From the NCBI RefSeq assembly GCF_037126465.1, contig NC_088203.1, positions 57,945,581 to 58,009,580 on the forward strand: a stretch of DNA of 64,000 nt, written 5' to 3'. Positions 33,571-46,728 of this stretch are shown piece after piece (the stretch's first letter is position 1; each line of letters opens with the position of its first letter). The translations under genes and the position numbers were made by a program. The notes below the pieces were generated by a model that worked only from the letters and a program-made list of their open reading frames with translations, did no database searches and was not told the origin of the DNA. The DNA comes from Ornithodoros turicata (taxonomy: Eukaryota > Arthropoda > Arachnida > Ixodida > Argasidae).

Positions 33571-35700
33571 GTTCAATATCGCTGGATTTGTAGGAGTTCG
33601 CTAATCTGATGCTCGTGTGAGTCTCTTGTAAATACTTTGTTGCCAAAGAGCTTCAGTTACAGTTGGATTGTCTGAACTGCGTCTGATTCATGTCACTGAT
33701 GCAGCCTGTAAGTGCAGCCTGTCAGAATGATTATTTTTCAGATTCAGTCACACAATTTCCTTTTTCACCTGTGCACATTGTGATTTGCCGAGTAGGATGT
33801 GTCACTTCACGGTCGCTTTAGTAACCTTATCTTTCGTCTTCGAATTGTCAGTCGGGAATCAAATGGGTTCTCCACGAGCAACTATGATCCGACATGTATG
33901 GATATGGAAATACTTGACACTTGCATAGTGCCTGAATAAAAAATATGCATAAATTGCAGTTCTGCAGTAAACAAGCTGCATTCAACATTTTTACATACAT
34001 GCATTTATAATGATATCACACATTGTCTTTTCTATTTTCAGTGTACCTCGGAAACGTTCCTTCCTGCTACCCACAGCCGTCTACCACCCCACACGTGTGT
34101 AAAGTACTGCTTGCATTTGGAGCACTCAAGCACGGACCCAGAGACAGAGGCAATACTTGCAGATACCAGTGATATAAGTGCAGCAATTTGTGTACATGTA
34201 CATTACTATCTGCTTTGGAAGAGTACCAAGATTTGCTGGTATGTGACTGTGCAATAAGGGCAAGCGCTCACAATGTCTGCTGACTTGTCGACATGTTTGG
34301 AAGTCAGTGTTTGCCCGGTATGTTCATAGAAATAAATCTTGTACCAACATTCATGTTGCCTTTGTAAGACATACTGTACATGAACCACATATAAGTGCAT
34401 GTGCATGTCAGTGACATGTACCTGGACGAACCAATACATGGGCTACTAGTGCCAAAATTTAGGCATAAAATATGTAAATTTTAGATGTCATGGCTAATAC
34501 ATGTCTATATGACGGCTCAGTGGATAGATAAGTACCGTCCCATTTTAGACATTTGGTCTAAAATGGTCTAAATCGATCCAACAATTATCCGGCTATTAGC
34601 TGTATTTTAGCGCAATGTTAGCTGGACTAGGGGACGGATATGAAGCAATAGAGCTACTTTGTTTGACGTCTAATAGACATTCTCAAAGTCTACATTTAGA
34701 CATCTTTTAGACGTATACTAGCGCAAACGCGTTGCATGGGAACACAAATCAAAACAGGGAATTGAGGGAAAGCATTGTCCTCCATGTGTACTTAAACTGT
34801 CCTAAATTGGTCCCTGAGGATGGGCGAGGGACAGCCTCGGGGATGTCATCTCATATGCCAAAGTGGCAGTATTATGACATTTTGAGGCTCAGATTTTGAC
34901 ATCCTAGGGATGCCATACCTGTCCCCATCTGACTACCTTAGGATAGCCCTGGGATGACAGTGTGTTCTTGGGGTTAGAGAGGCTATATGCAAAACAAACT
35001 GATATGTAGCCTGCTGGATCAAGCACTTCCTTCACGCAATACTACCGAGGTACGCGGGACAGCCGTTTCGTGTGGTGCCGACAATTTCGGTACACATCAC
35101 TTTTGGCTATTATCAACAAAGTAATACCTACATTTCAATACTGCGCGTATCCAGTTCTTTGGACACCGTTGCCGCTAACAGCTGACTTCGTGACGGTCGA
35201 CATCTTTTAGTTTGAGCTGCGTCCGGCGCCGTCCCATACATATCGTGCTCGCAGAACGTCTCTTACCTCATATGCATCGTGAACGAAACGTGCGGAGTAC
35301 ACGCACGCGTGTGACAATCGACCTTTTGTTGAAGATGCTTCGAGTATGTGACTCCCAACAGGTGCTTTTCTATATCCACTTTCGTCACATTGTCGTCGAC
35401 AAAAGAGTTGTCATACACCCGGGTTACGTTTCCACCACTTCCATACGGAATATTCTTTTCGCAGGTAAGACGAACTAGAAGTGCTCAAAATACCGAACGA
35501 TACGAGACAAGTTAGTAAATAAGCGTCAACTGCCTTTATTAGGTGGAGTCATCCACGTAAACTCCCGCTCGAAATGAAGATGGGAGACGTATTGCCATTG
35601 TTGTTCGGCCACATTTTACAATACGCGTCTTTCGTTTGACCAGACCACATGCAGCAAATTTATTGCCGTCGCCGTGATCCTCGAGCACCTTTTGGAAGTC
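33571..35700. other. no gene; diffuse repeats
   Basis: TCTAAA/TTTAGAC-rich sequence at 34520-34720 looks like a dispersed repeat. An 89-codon open frame at 35212-35478 ends beside GCAG|GTAAGA, a donor-like site, but has no family match. Confidence 0.35.
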
Positions 35701-36355
35701 GTCTGCTCTCACCGCTGAAAAAAAAAAAAAAAAAAAACGCGAGAGCAGACGATTTGTTCATCCAATAAGCGGTCTGCCATCGTAGCGGATATCGCTGTTG
35801 CCAACAGAAATCGCAATGTGCTGGCGCTGTTCTTATCAACTTAATTCGTTTATTTAATAACCGTGACGATTCTGGACGAGCGAATTCACAGTATTACGTT
35901 TTCAGCAATGAGGAATCGAATGGTACGCTTTGTGGATGGGCCAGGGTGTACGAGACCGTCCCTTTAAAGCGAAGGTCTCGTACACCCAAACAAAAACGAC
36001 ACCATTCGATTTGCCCACGTCATAAAATGCAATATCGCGAATTTGCTTGATAAACTGAGTGCTGGTTATTGAATAAATCACTCAAAATTAAGAGGAGTGA
36101 TGCAGCCCATCTCTTCGGATTACGTCACTTTGATGGGGGGATCCAGCTAATGCGTTAAGCACATTACATAAAAACAACTTTTAACCATGGAGATAATCGG
36201 GGATTTTCTTTCCTTTTGGTTCCCCACCTTACTGACAGCGGACAGCATTTCTTTGTCATTCTGGTTCATTCGAGGTGACGTCATCAAGAGATGAGCAAAG
36301 TCAAAGCACTTGCCGTCCGGCCTCTATGTTCCTTCAGTTTTCTCAGCAGTGTTGC
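35701..36355. other. no gene; A-tract and 14-bp perfect hairpin
   Basis: There is an A-tract of about 19 at 35717-35736. A perfect inverted repeat GGGTGTACGAGACC / GGTCTCGTACACCC spans 35944-35987 around GTCCCTTTAAAGC. A related GAGACAGTCCCTTTAAGG occurs at about 37142, so this is probably a MITE end. Confidence 0.5.
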
Positions 36356-37045
36356 AGAATGGGTCGACCCATTCCATTCCAATTCCATTCCGAGGAGTGG
36401 TCACGAGTCGAAATTCCATTCCTTTTAATTCCTCGGAATGAAGACGCGAGGCTCATTCCATTCCACACAAGAAAAGGCCATTCCCATTCCCACTCCCGGG
36501 CTAAAATGATGCGCTACGCTAACAAGACAAGCTGTACAAATAACTGAATAAAGTGACGAGCGAGCTCACTCGGTTCCAGTCGCAGCAAGATTAAGTCCAA
36601 TGTTTCTCATTGCAACACGCAGTTGGTGTGAGAGCTTCCGTGAAAACTCAGCCGTCAAACTGAAATAGATTGGCCGCGAGGTCACGTGATAGGGCAACTA
36701 GTTGGTCGTGGCACTGACGAAGCGACCGCTAGAGGGGTACCACGTTTACCCGCTTTTATTACCATCTCCTTAGTTTCTTAGCTCCATGCCAGACACTTAA
36801 TCTGCGTGGCCTTCGCTCAAGACCCAGCGTACTGAAGGCCAGTACACTGGGCCATTCGTGCTCCGTAATCACCATCGCCTGGCCACTCCATTCCGGCCCG
36901 AAACAGGTCTAATTTTATTCCAATTCCATTCCCAACAGTTCGTGACCTAATTCCATTCCCATTCCATTCCGGTGCGATAAAAACGGGGCGTCACTCCGGA
37001 ATCATGCCAATTCCGAAATTGTAATTCCGCAACTCTGTTTCTCAG
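36356..37045. repeat. CATTCC-rich repeat element
   Basis: ATTCCATTCCAATTCCATTC-type blocks lie at 36365-36490 and again at 36885-37030, bracketing unrelated sequence. This is a low-complexity dispersed repeat and the overlapping frame is not a gene. Confidence 0.6.
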
Positions 37046-37194
37046 GCAATACTTGATTTTTCGGGCCGGGACTTGACTGCTATGTATCTCTTTCGCACGT
37101 GAACGTAATTTCAGTGAAGTTTCGAAATCGCCCTGTGACTACGAGACAGTCCCTTTAAGGCCAGTCCGCTACGTCATCCTGACTCGGACCCAGA

Positions 37195-37345
37195 GAGTCG
37201 AACCGAAACGTTTAACGGTCCGGTTCGGGTTCAGGTTCGGCGAAAAGGGTTCGGATCCGGTTCAGGTCCAGAAGGCAATTATAATGGTTCAAACCGGTTC
37301 TTTCCAAACGGTTCGGTTCCCGAACCGGTTCAGGAACGGTGGGTG
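37195..37345. repeat. GGTTCGGGTTCAGGTT-rich repeat
   Basis: Same family as 22770-22870 and 38738-38920. These are short degenerate GGTTC units with no frame. Confidence 0.6.
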
Positions 37346-38737
37346 CGAATGGAGCACAACAGGCAGGTCAAAAGAAGCTTCCGTGTGTGTGTTACAGTGT
37401 TTGAAGTGGGCAGGAAGGCGTCAGTGGTGGTTCAGGATTTTGAAAGAGCTTGTGCAACATGAAAGACAATATTAGTAGCGGGTACAAGAAGAGCATACCC
37501 ATGAATTACTGGTTTGGGTTGACTTTCCCCGCACGTATAGCTCAGGGCGCGGGGTTGTTAGCGGAATCTCACCAGGATTACCTGCCATGTCAACCAAGCC
37601 TGCTACCTTGGCCTAAGCCATTTAAGTAATTGAAATTATTCGTTATCAGTCAGGATCGCGAATACACGTTAATCAAATAACGACGCTTCATGGTATGTAG
37701 TTGAATTGGAATGGTGCGATCGTGAGCTCGGGGACGTTATTGTGTCAGCACTGACCGCCGCCGTGCTCGGCGTGAGCGTGAAGTGTCTGTGGAACAAAGA
37801 CAAAGCAAGTGCAAACAGAGAGTTCGACTCATTTTCTCTTGTTCTCAACTCATGTTCTCTTCATTTGACCAGCATGGTGTGGCCGGTGCTTTACTTTCTA
37901 GTACCCTAGGCACGCGGTAAACTTAATGCTTTAAACGGAATGACAGTAACTTCACCTCCTGAGCAACCATCGTCCCGAATGACTGCGTTTTTGCAACACG
38001 CCCCTGCTTTCATCAAGCCACACAAGATTATAGTTGGTGAGGAGGTGAACTTACTGCCATTCCGTTTCATTAAGTGTGGCTAGCGTATAAGGGGCTTATG
38101 TAAGTTCACACGCGCACAGGTTGGGAATTATGGTGCAGCGTTGTATACACGAATATGTGCTAGAGCTGAGCTCAGGTAGTTTGCTTTCGCAATGCATTAC
38201 GTGCAAGAGAACAGAAGAAGAAAAAGAAAAAAAAAACGAAGGGGAGAATATTTGAAAGACCGAAGGTCGCACAGCCGACGACATATACGTCGGTTGGTCC
38301 GCGTATTGGTATTTATATACAGGATGCTTGCGATAACGGTAAAGATGATCTCGAAAACATAGCGCTGTCAAAGAAAAACTGACACGTTTTTGTTGCAACG
38401 GACTGATTTTGAAATGCAGCGCCAGGACACCCTGTGTATAGCTGTCTCTGACCAGTATATTATTATAATATGTCACTTAATGACTACTACCCAAAACTGT
38501 CCCTAATGTCCTGTTGACCTTTAATTGTTATATATTTATGTGCATGTCTTAGACGTTAGTAGTCCTGGCAGTTTTCAGTTACTATCTGCTGCTATTTCGT
38601 GACTCGAGAAGATCCAAATCATTGTTGCAGGGCACGACTTTTTCGGGAAGAAAGACGGTGTCTACGAAGCTAATACATGGAGAAAAAATACGAAAAATAG
38701 TTTTTTTGTTCATGCACAACATCCAAACTTTCGTACT
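37346..38737. other. no gene recognised
   Basis: No supported frame. A GTATAGCTCAGGGC sequence at about 37536 mimics a tRNA A box, but no B box or cloverleaf follows. Confidence 0.4.
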
Positions 38738-38920
38738 GAATTCCGTGTGAACCGTTATTTGAACCGGAAACCGGTATTTTTTTACCGGTTTAGTTCCGGC
38801 TCAGCTCCAAGATGGCGTCGACTCTTTCGGTTCGGTTCAGTTCCGGTTCGGCCAAAAATAACGGTTAATAACGGTTTTCGGTTCAGGTTCGGGTTCGGTT
38901 CGACTCTCTGCTCGGACCTC
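38738..38920. repeat. GGTTC-rich repeat, third copy
   Basis: Repeated GAACCGGAAACCGG and GGTTCAGTTCCGGTTCGG units, in both orientations. Confidence 0.6.
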
Positions 38921-40516
38921 ACGTGGGGGGGCCTGCGTCACACACGGAATCCGGCAGTGCATGGAACATTTGGCCGCAATGACAGCTGTTCTCCTTTCGA
39001 TGATGCCGTCACCATATTGCATGTGCCAGGCCATGGCATTGGTGAAAACGGTAAAGGCGACTGAGATGTCGAAGCCCCAGCGCACATGTCAAAGCCATTG
39101 ATGCCCAACGAACATGACTGCGTGCGCCTGGGAATGCCTGTCCAAGATGTTACTGTAGTTCGAAAGCAAGCACATGCCGTTGATGCTTCTACAATTCACA
39201 AGCTTTTGTATTGTACATTGGGTCTGAATGCCAATAGGTGATGTCAATAAATCCCCAGCATGGCACAGTGTAGCTTGGGAGCAATTCTGTTTCCCGGCGC
39301 CTACACGGAGAGTCGGGGAGACGATCCCAAGGTACACTGCCTCGCACAGTCTCCTGGGAATTATGCATATATCCTACTGCTGAGAAACGAGCATGTGCGA
39401 CTTTTCAATATAAACAGAGCGTGTGTACAGGCACCTTATTGCTTCCTTCAAAAAGTGAGGTGCTGTATGCGGGAGTTAGAAGTAGTTCTTTACTTAGTAA
39501 CATGTTACTTTCTTCGATAACGAAATAATGATTGAGTGGCATTTAAGAAAATGGTAGCTAGTGAATGAATCAATTACAAAAATTGATAACTTGTTCTAGC
39601 CACGTCACCAGTTCTATTTCTCCGCCACTGGGGAGGCAGTGGATGGTTTCTGTGTGGCTCAGGCCGTGGATATCTGACCTGCATGACAGGGCCGCGGCCC
39701 CGGGTGACTCAAGTATTGATTTACAGAACATTATATGACCACCTTGATGGAAATCACTTGCCTGTCTTGTTTTCACGTTTTTTGGCTATGCTCTGTAGCA
39801 GAGCTCCTGGGTGGTCAGAGAATGACACCTTGCAGTGGACGTGTCACTGGAGTATACCGGGGTCACCTGGGAGTTCAGAACAGAAGAAGATATTTAGGCA
39901 CTTCTTTTTTTTGGGTATTGTTGTCCTCAGCTGTGCTTCTCCTCTGAGATTATTCTGGTCTTGCCATTGTGCGCTGTATCCACGGGTTCATCACACCATC
40001 CTAGTAGTACGACGTCCCCGTTCAAAAATACATTTCAATTTCTGTATTCCCCAGCCAAGACCTACCTTGCTGAACTTAGCAGCGGCGATAACAGGGGTAT
40101 TACTTGTCGTCTGCAAGAGGGCGAACGTGATGCCTGGGGATTTTATTATCTTTGCTTCTTTCGGTGAAGTAACGTGAAAGTAACTCAATCCTTATAGGTA
40201 ATGAGACTCATTCTTTCTGTGTCGCAGGAACAAGTAAGGCATTCAGTTAGTTTTTCAGTAATGGGCACAACTCAATTATATACGGACTCTGCTTGTCTCC
40301 TGCTACGGATAAACGATATGTGACTTATTCATATTTCTGAACCTGTTTTCTAGTTTGCACGCTACATATACTTTCCCGCGGAGTTGCAGAAAGAAATGTA
40401 GTTCTGAGTAAGTGTGTTGCTCCTCCAAACATTGATAACATATACATGTTCCCTTCCAGAGCTCCGAACCTTATCCAGGCTCACAACTGAGCAAAGGAGA
40501 AAGCCTTCTTCTAATA
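38921..40516. other. 5' context of the CACTA relic, no gene called
   Basis: A 164-codon open frame at 39683-40177 has no family resemblance and a competing minus-strand frame. It may be non-coding DNA of the transposon whose transposase begins at 40517. I could not find CACTA termini. Confidence 0.3.
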
Positions 40517-42604
40517 ATGGGGCATGCAGTTCGTCACCACACGTCCAAGGAGGCAACGGAGTCGCTTCTGAAGCTCCTGCAGGCTCATTTACCAGAGAGC
40601 GCTGCAATTCCAACTTCGAAGTACTTGTTTTTTAAAGAGTTCACGGGAAGCAAAGGGATGAGAACAGAACGCTACTATTGTTCTGGTTGCCTTGCTTACC
40701 TGGGCAGAGGTGATGACAGTGAAGTGACGTGTGAAAAGTTCCAACAAACGTACAGCATTTCCACGCTGACCAAAAAGGGCCACTACTTCCTGACGTTGGA
40801 CCTCAAAGCACAAGTTAGTGACTTGCTGTGTGACCGCTGCGTAAACTTCAAGAAGCTTCCTCGAACTCTCTCCGTTAATATGGATCACATTACTACCAGC
40901 AGTGGCTACCACGACTTACCTCTCAAGGAGGATGACTTGATGGTCACGTGGAATACAGACGGTGTGCCGGTTTACAAATCGTCTTCATTTTCTATCTGGC
41001 CCCTTCTGCTACAAGTTAATGAACTTTCGCCAGAAGATCGATCCAGGCACACACTTCTCGCGGGGCGTGGGTTCGGTGAACTGAAACCCAACATGAACAC
41101 GTTTCTGAAGCCCTTCGTTGATGTAATTAATGATATGTCTCATAATGGTGTGAAGTGGGTCGACAGTCATGGCGGTGAAAGAATTTCACGTGTCTTCCCT
41201 AGACCTTGCACAGTAGACACTGTAGCAAGGGCGATGGTCATGGATATTACTCAATTTAATGGTGCTTGTGGTTCCGCATGGAGCCAGCATGAAGGCGAGG
41301 TGGTGGAGAAGGGGATTGGGTATGTTCGTGCATATTCCTCACATGTACCTAGACCTGTTGCTAGAACAGACTTCTCCTTCCGCATTAATGCAACGAAGGC
41401 TGCCTCGACAGGTGAAACGCAGCTTGGTATCAGGGGCCAAACGGTTCTCCTTTTTTGTCATTCTTCGTGTCCCCAACTGGTTTCGTCGCCGACTACATAC
41501 ACGCTGTCTGTTCTGGCTTCGTCAAGCACACAACGTGCATGTGGTTGCAACACAAGGTCCGCTTCCCATACAGCATTGGTGGGTTACTTCCAGAGCTAGA
41601 CCGAAGGGTTTCTGCATTGCAACCAATCTGGGAGTTTTCACGGCTTCCGTGATCACTTCAAGATGTGCATTACTGGAAAGCCTCGGAATGGAGGAACTGG
41701 TTGTTATTTTTTTCACCTGTGGTGCTACGGGGCCTGTTGCCCAATGTATACTACAACAACTGGCCGAAATTTGTCAAGCTTATGCATTTTTTGCTTGCAC
41801 AGTCTGTTCCTTTGTATCAACTGCTTAAAGCACGTAAAGAAATGTGCTCCTATTTGAAAGAGTATGAGACATTGTATGGTTTGGAAAACATGACGTACAA
41901 TGCACACTTTGCTAAGCCACCTCGTTGATTCTGTGGAAACATGGGGCCCACTATGGAATTACTCTGCTTTCCCCTTGGAGGACTTAAATGGAAGGCTAAC
42001 AAGACTCATCAGTGGAACAAGACATGCTGAAACGCAAATTATTGACAAATTTTGTTAGTTGTCTTCGTTGCCACGAATCTGGAATGCCTGCGCACATTCC
42101 CGCAGGAGTGCTTCGCCGAATAAGCTAATGGACTACTTCCTGAAGGGCTATAACTTAAGAAAGTACTCCTCGAAAATGTCCGGTGTCGTACTCCACGGAA
42201 AGGGGAAAGCGAGTCCACAGGGATTACTTTTCACGAAAGTCAGCATTGATGGCTTCACATACTGCACAAAGTCCTCCAACAAATCACAACGACTAAACTC
42301 CTACTTTGAAATCAATGGAATGTTTGGAAGGCTGCAGCGCATTACCGTGGCTTGTCAGGACGGGCACAATAGCTGCAATTGTACGAAACAAGTGATATTT
42401 CGGTTTGCCCAACTGATGCCAAAGAGCAGGTTGCTAGATGTTGTTTGCAACAGTGTTGGAGTGGGAGAAATTGTAGAAGTTGCTGAAAGCAGTTCCATTG
42501 TTGAGACACCAGCAAAGGGCGTAAAAAAAAGTGTTGCACTTGTGTGTGATGGCGCAGTGTTTTTGTGCTCTGTGCACAGAGCCTGGTCTTTGGAGACACG
42601 CTAG
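40517..42604 (+). pseudogene. CACTA/EnSpm-type (Tnp2-like) transposase relic
   Basis: The first 310 codons are open and carry the conserved core of animal Tnp2-like transposases: a Cys-rich N-terminal finger (YYCSGCLAYLG), then VTWNTDGVPVYKSSSFSIWP, LLAGRGFGELKPNMNTFLKP and the ITQFNGACGSAWSQHEGEV block. Around 41450 the frame shifts to VADYIHAVCSGFVKH, which normally continues the core. A TGA interrupts at 41650, a second shift occurs near 41920, and a TAG stops at about 42056. The last frame (to 42604) has NKLMDYFLKGYNLRKYSSKM and a Cys-rich end. With at least two frameshifts and two stops it is inactive. Assignment to CACTA/EnSpm rests on recalled motif order. Confidence 0.6.
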
Positions 42605-43440
42605 GCAGAGCGAACAGCTTATTCATGTCTATATGAAGATGTAAATATTGAAACAAAAAAATTCTAACAGTGTTATTCAATGGAAATGTCTTATCACAGT
42701 GTGATAATAAAATGTATGTTTTCAATGTGACATGGCCATGTAGCACTAGAACGCTGAAATATTTACTACCACCAAACGCACAGTGCTATGCCTACAGGCT
42801 TTTTTAATTGGCAACACAGAGCATCACGGACGCAGTGATAAACAAAAAACGGACGAAATTTTTGTGGTACATGTGTTTGAAACAAGCAATACACTATTAT
42901 TAGCACCCATGTGTAACTCAGGTACCACGGAAACTGCGTGCATTTCCTTTTTATCACGCTCTGTGAAGTGCGTGCTTCTAATAAAAAATAGCCCTTGTAT
43001 GGCACTGAACCAGTCGCAGTTGGGATGGGCGGGATATCTATCCTTCAAGTCAGCCACTCGGAATATTCAAGAACTAAGACACCAGCCAAAACATAATTCG
43101 TTGAACTTCTGATTCTCCATACACGATAGATAGAACGTAGATAAAGCTTCCTCCATTGGTAGCGTATAGAAAGTCTATATGACATATTAGATAGAAAGAC
43201 CTATCTGACTGCAATGCAGTTTCTATCTACTGGGTTGGGAGTAGACACGGTAGATAGATACCCCATTGGAGTTGAATAGAAAGTAGAAAACTGTTTTCAT
43301 AAGGGATGATCATGTGAAAGTGCTCCGTGGTACACTCGCCATTTAAAGCGCTGAGCAAACAGGAAAAACAAAAAACGAGACTATCGAAAAGCTAGGATGT
43401 GCTGTAGTGTAGCCTCTTGGTAGGCGAACAGGATAGCTTC
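42605..43440. other. no gene; AGATAG-rich repeat at about 43120-43290
   Basis: The 3' flank of the CACTA relic has AATAAA near 42708. ATAGATAGAA/TTCTATCTA units in both orientations at 43120-43290 suggest a small foldback repeat. Confidence 0.4.
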
Positions 43441-46175
43441 AAGTGAATATATGAGAGCTATGAAGGAAGCAAAAGGAACTTTCCTCAAATCCACCCTTCC
43501 CGCCCTTCTGAATAGTAATCCCGTAAAATTTTGGAAAATTGTCAATCCCGCTCACGACTCTGTTATTCAACTGAAAAATGACTCTGGTGATGATGTTCCT
43601 GCTGGAGAAAGCGCCGCCACGCTCAATAGTTACATCGCCTCCGTGTTTGTTGTTGAAATCACATTGCGTCTTCCTTCACTTGATCTTTTAAGTGATATAA
43701 CTATGCCACCTATTTCCATTCTTCCTGCTGGCATTGTAAAGCTCATAGAGTTCCTGAAGTCATAAAGTTACTGACCGTCACATGATTAACTCCAAAATAC
43801 TAAAAAGCACCAGACATACTTCTAGTCATATATTACCCCTTATATTTAACCAATGTCTACAAGCTGGGGAGATTCCAATGGATTGGCGCCAAGCCAATCT
43901 CATTTCCATTCCAAAGAGCGGACACCTTTCTGTTCCCTGAAACTTCAGACCCATTTCATTGACCAGTATCCCATGCAAGCTGATGGAGCATATCGTACGC
44001 TCTCATACTGCTAAGCACCTGGAACGCATTGACTTCTTTTCGGAATACCAGCATGGTTTCAGAAAGGGGTTCTCTTGCGAAACCCAGCTGGTCGAGTTTG
44101 TTCATGACATTCAAATGTCACTTGACAGCAGGGGCCGTACAGACGCGTTTTTTTCTTTTTTGTTTATTTTGCGAAAGCCTTCGACACTATTCCTCACTCT
44201 CTACTTTTAAACAAACTTGCGTCACTAAACCTAGACCTGGAACCTTTATCAGTGCATTTCTATCAGGCAGAAGGCGGTTTTTGCTAATGATACCTTGTCA
44301 GACTTTCTCCCTGTCTCATCAGGCACTTTCAAGGATCCGTTCCAGGACCACTTCTTTTCCTCACATACATTAATGATCTACCCGAATCCCTTTCTTGTTC
44401 CGTCCGTTTATTTGCTGACGACTGTGTCATTTATCGTCAGAGAGTCTAGTGCTGACAGTGAACTCATCCAAAGTGATCTTTATACAATTTCTCAGTGGTG
44501 CAAAACATGGCTCATGTCACTAAATGTCTCCAAATGCTAATTATGAGTTTTGCTCGTTCTGGAACTAGTCCGTACCCATCTTAGTCACTTAATAAACACT
44601 CAGCTCTCATGCGTTGCAACATATAAGTATCTTGTGCTGCATTTGGATTCGAGCATGTGTTGGGGACTTCATCATAGATTGAGAAGTTACCCATCAAAAA
44701 GAACTCGTTACGAGTTAAATTACCGTGTGAAAAATGTAACTAAGTTAGGAACGAAGTTCTTAAGCCCGAAATGTAACTCGCAGTTACTGAGTTACTTAAA
44801 AAAAAAGAACGAGTTACTTCCAAGTTACTTCGAACACAAAATAGCATTACGCAGGTGCAGCGCGCGTGAGCAGTTGAATTAGACATTGAGTTGCCTGCGG
44901 AAGAGTGAAACACGCTTAGATCGTTTTCGTTTATGTCCAACAATAGACTAAACAAATGACGTCATAGTGTACGACAGTGCCACCAATTTGCTGGAGTTGA
45001 ACTATGCTCGAAGCTAGAGGTGAAGAAGGTCGCGCCCGAAAACCACGGTCTTGAGGGGATTACGATGGTCCCTGATAGGAACGCGACATTTCGGTCCTAC
45101 TTTTCTTTCCATGGGAGGCAGCGAACAAGTGCCCGTTCGTGGCTTCGATGACTTCGTGACTGATTGTGACTGTGACTTCGTGACTGATTGAGTACCTCGT
45201 TTTATGGCAAAAAAAAAAATGTCGTGAAGGAACCGGAGAGAAAGCAAGAAAATATGTGGACGTGAGTGAAAAGCGAATTAAAAGTAACTCGGAACTTAAG
45301 TTACTTAAGTTAAATCGGCACAGTTACTCGAAAAAGAAACGAGTTCCTCTGAAAGTTACCACGTCGCAAAAGTACCGAGTTAAGTTACAAGTTACCAAAA
45401 AAAAAAGGAAATTAGTTACAGTAACGAGTTACCTCGAACTCTGGACTTCATATCCATAAAATCGTCGCCAACGGCAATAGGAGCCTCGAGTATCTTCGTA
45501 GGCATCTTGTGCATGCATCACCTTATGTAAAACTGCTTTCATACTGTGCATCCGTGCTGCCCAAACTGAAATACGCATCCGCCATATGGGATCCCCTCTG
45601 AGAGCACTTAGTTCAATCATTGGAGGCAGTTCAGAACAGGGCGATGCGCTTCATTACATCCAACTATTCTAGAGCCGCAAGCGTTTCATGTATAAAGAAC
45701 ATCCTTGGCGTTGATTTTTCTCTCGTCAAGACGGTTTATAGCCAGGTTGTGCCTCTTCCACAAACTTCATCACAACACAAACGCTCGCGATCGTCTCCTG
45801 GTACCCTGCTAACTATATTTCATCTCGTCGGGACCACATCCATAAGATTAAGCTACCTCATTGTAATACCACCTCTTTTCTAAAATCATTCTTTCCTAAA
45901 ATAATTAGTGATTGGAATCGTCTGCCTGAACATATTGCTTGTACCCACGACCCTGCTCGTTTTAAGTCTGCCCTCCTTCAATTCACGGCTTCAAATTCAT
46001 CATGCTCTTCCCATGGTACACCTGGTCCTCTTCCCTTATCAACTTCATATTTCATTTTTCGCTTTTTTGTAATGTGATTTTTTAGTTATGTGTTTCTATT
46101 GTAATTTTCTGACGTGATTCTCACCCCTCTGTTATGTAATACCCCCTGGGGGTCTTTAACGTACTTAAATAAACA
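43441..46175 (+). pseudogene. non-LTR retrotransposon (jockey/CR1-like) ORF2 relic
   Basis: Pieces of one reverse transcriptase are spread over several frames. FRPISLTSIPCKLMEHIVR (RT block 2) and EYQHGFRKGFSCETQLVEF lie at 43940-44100. A KAFDTIPHSLLLNKL piece (block 3) is near 44175, and a decayed block with FADD replaced lies near 44410. After an insertion the 3' part reads SLEYLRRHLVHASPYVKLLS and PKLKYASAIWDP, the conserved C-terminal region of jockey/CR1-type elements. There are many stops and shifts, and no endonuclease domain is visible, so it is 5' truncated. It ends with an AAATAAACAAATAAAT tail near 46165. Confidence 0.75.
44673..45442. mobile_element. 770-bp insertion in the LINE relic, 9-bp target duplication
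   Basis: GGACTTCAT flanks the insert at 44664-44672 and 45443-45451. Removing the insert joins the LINE coding pieces. The insert is full of GAGTTAC/GTAACTC motifs in both orientations near both ends. An 8-9-bp duplication fits hAT-like elements among others. No transposase is seen. Confidence 0.75.
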
Positions 46176-46726
46176 AATAAATGCATGGCCTGGTTTCAGT
46201 TGTTTCGGATCCTGGGCAATTTATCACCGGGCATTTGCTCACTCCTCAAACGCTGAAGGGGGACACATGCTCACCAATGGTATCATTTAACTGTTATGTT
46301 GTCACGTTATTTGTCATATTTCGTGGCACATACAGCAGCGCAATTTCTTCCGTAAATATACTCCGTCATAGGAAATGACTTGCAAAATCTAAGTGCATAT
46401 GATAAGGAACTCGCTTCTCCGGGCTCCGTTGAATTCGGTTCTGTATGACTCTCACACGAATGCAAATACAGTTGTACGAAGGATGGCTATATCTTTTATT
46501 AGCGGAGAGCGGAGACTATATCATCTTTGATTAAGAGAACGTAGATGTTTTACGATAACGTTTCCGAAAACATAAACCCAACGCAAGATAGCTTTGGGTG
46601 GCTGACGTCACGTTGCTGGTATCTGATTGACTGACAGCGATACGGAGTCGAAACGATTGTATAAAACTCCCTCTTGTTTCACATATGCATACTGAATAAT
46701 TTTTATTTGCTTCCGTGCGTATCATA
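46176..46726. other. no gene recognised
   Basis: AT-rich sequence with no conserved frame. Confidence 0.4.
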
Positions 46727-46728
46727 TA

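Noticed and set aside
35212..35478. 89-codon frame ending at a donor-like GCAG|GTAAGA
   Set aside because: A single suggestive splice site with no acceptor, partner exon or family match.
37520..37600. tRNA-like A box (GTATAGCTCAGGGC)
   Set aside because: No B box at the right distance and no cloverleaf can be formed.
39683..40177. 164-codon plus-strand frame
   Set aside because: No family resemblance, overlapping frames on both strands, and no splice or poly(A) context.
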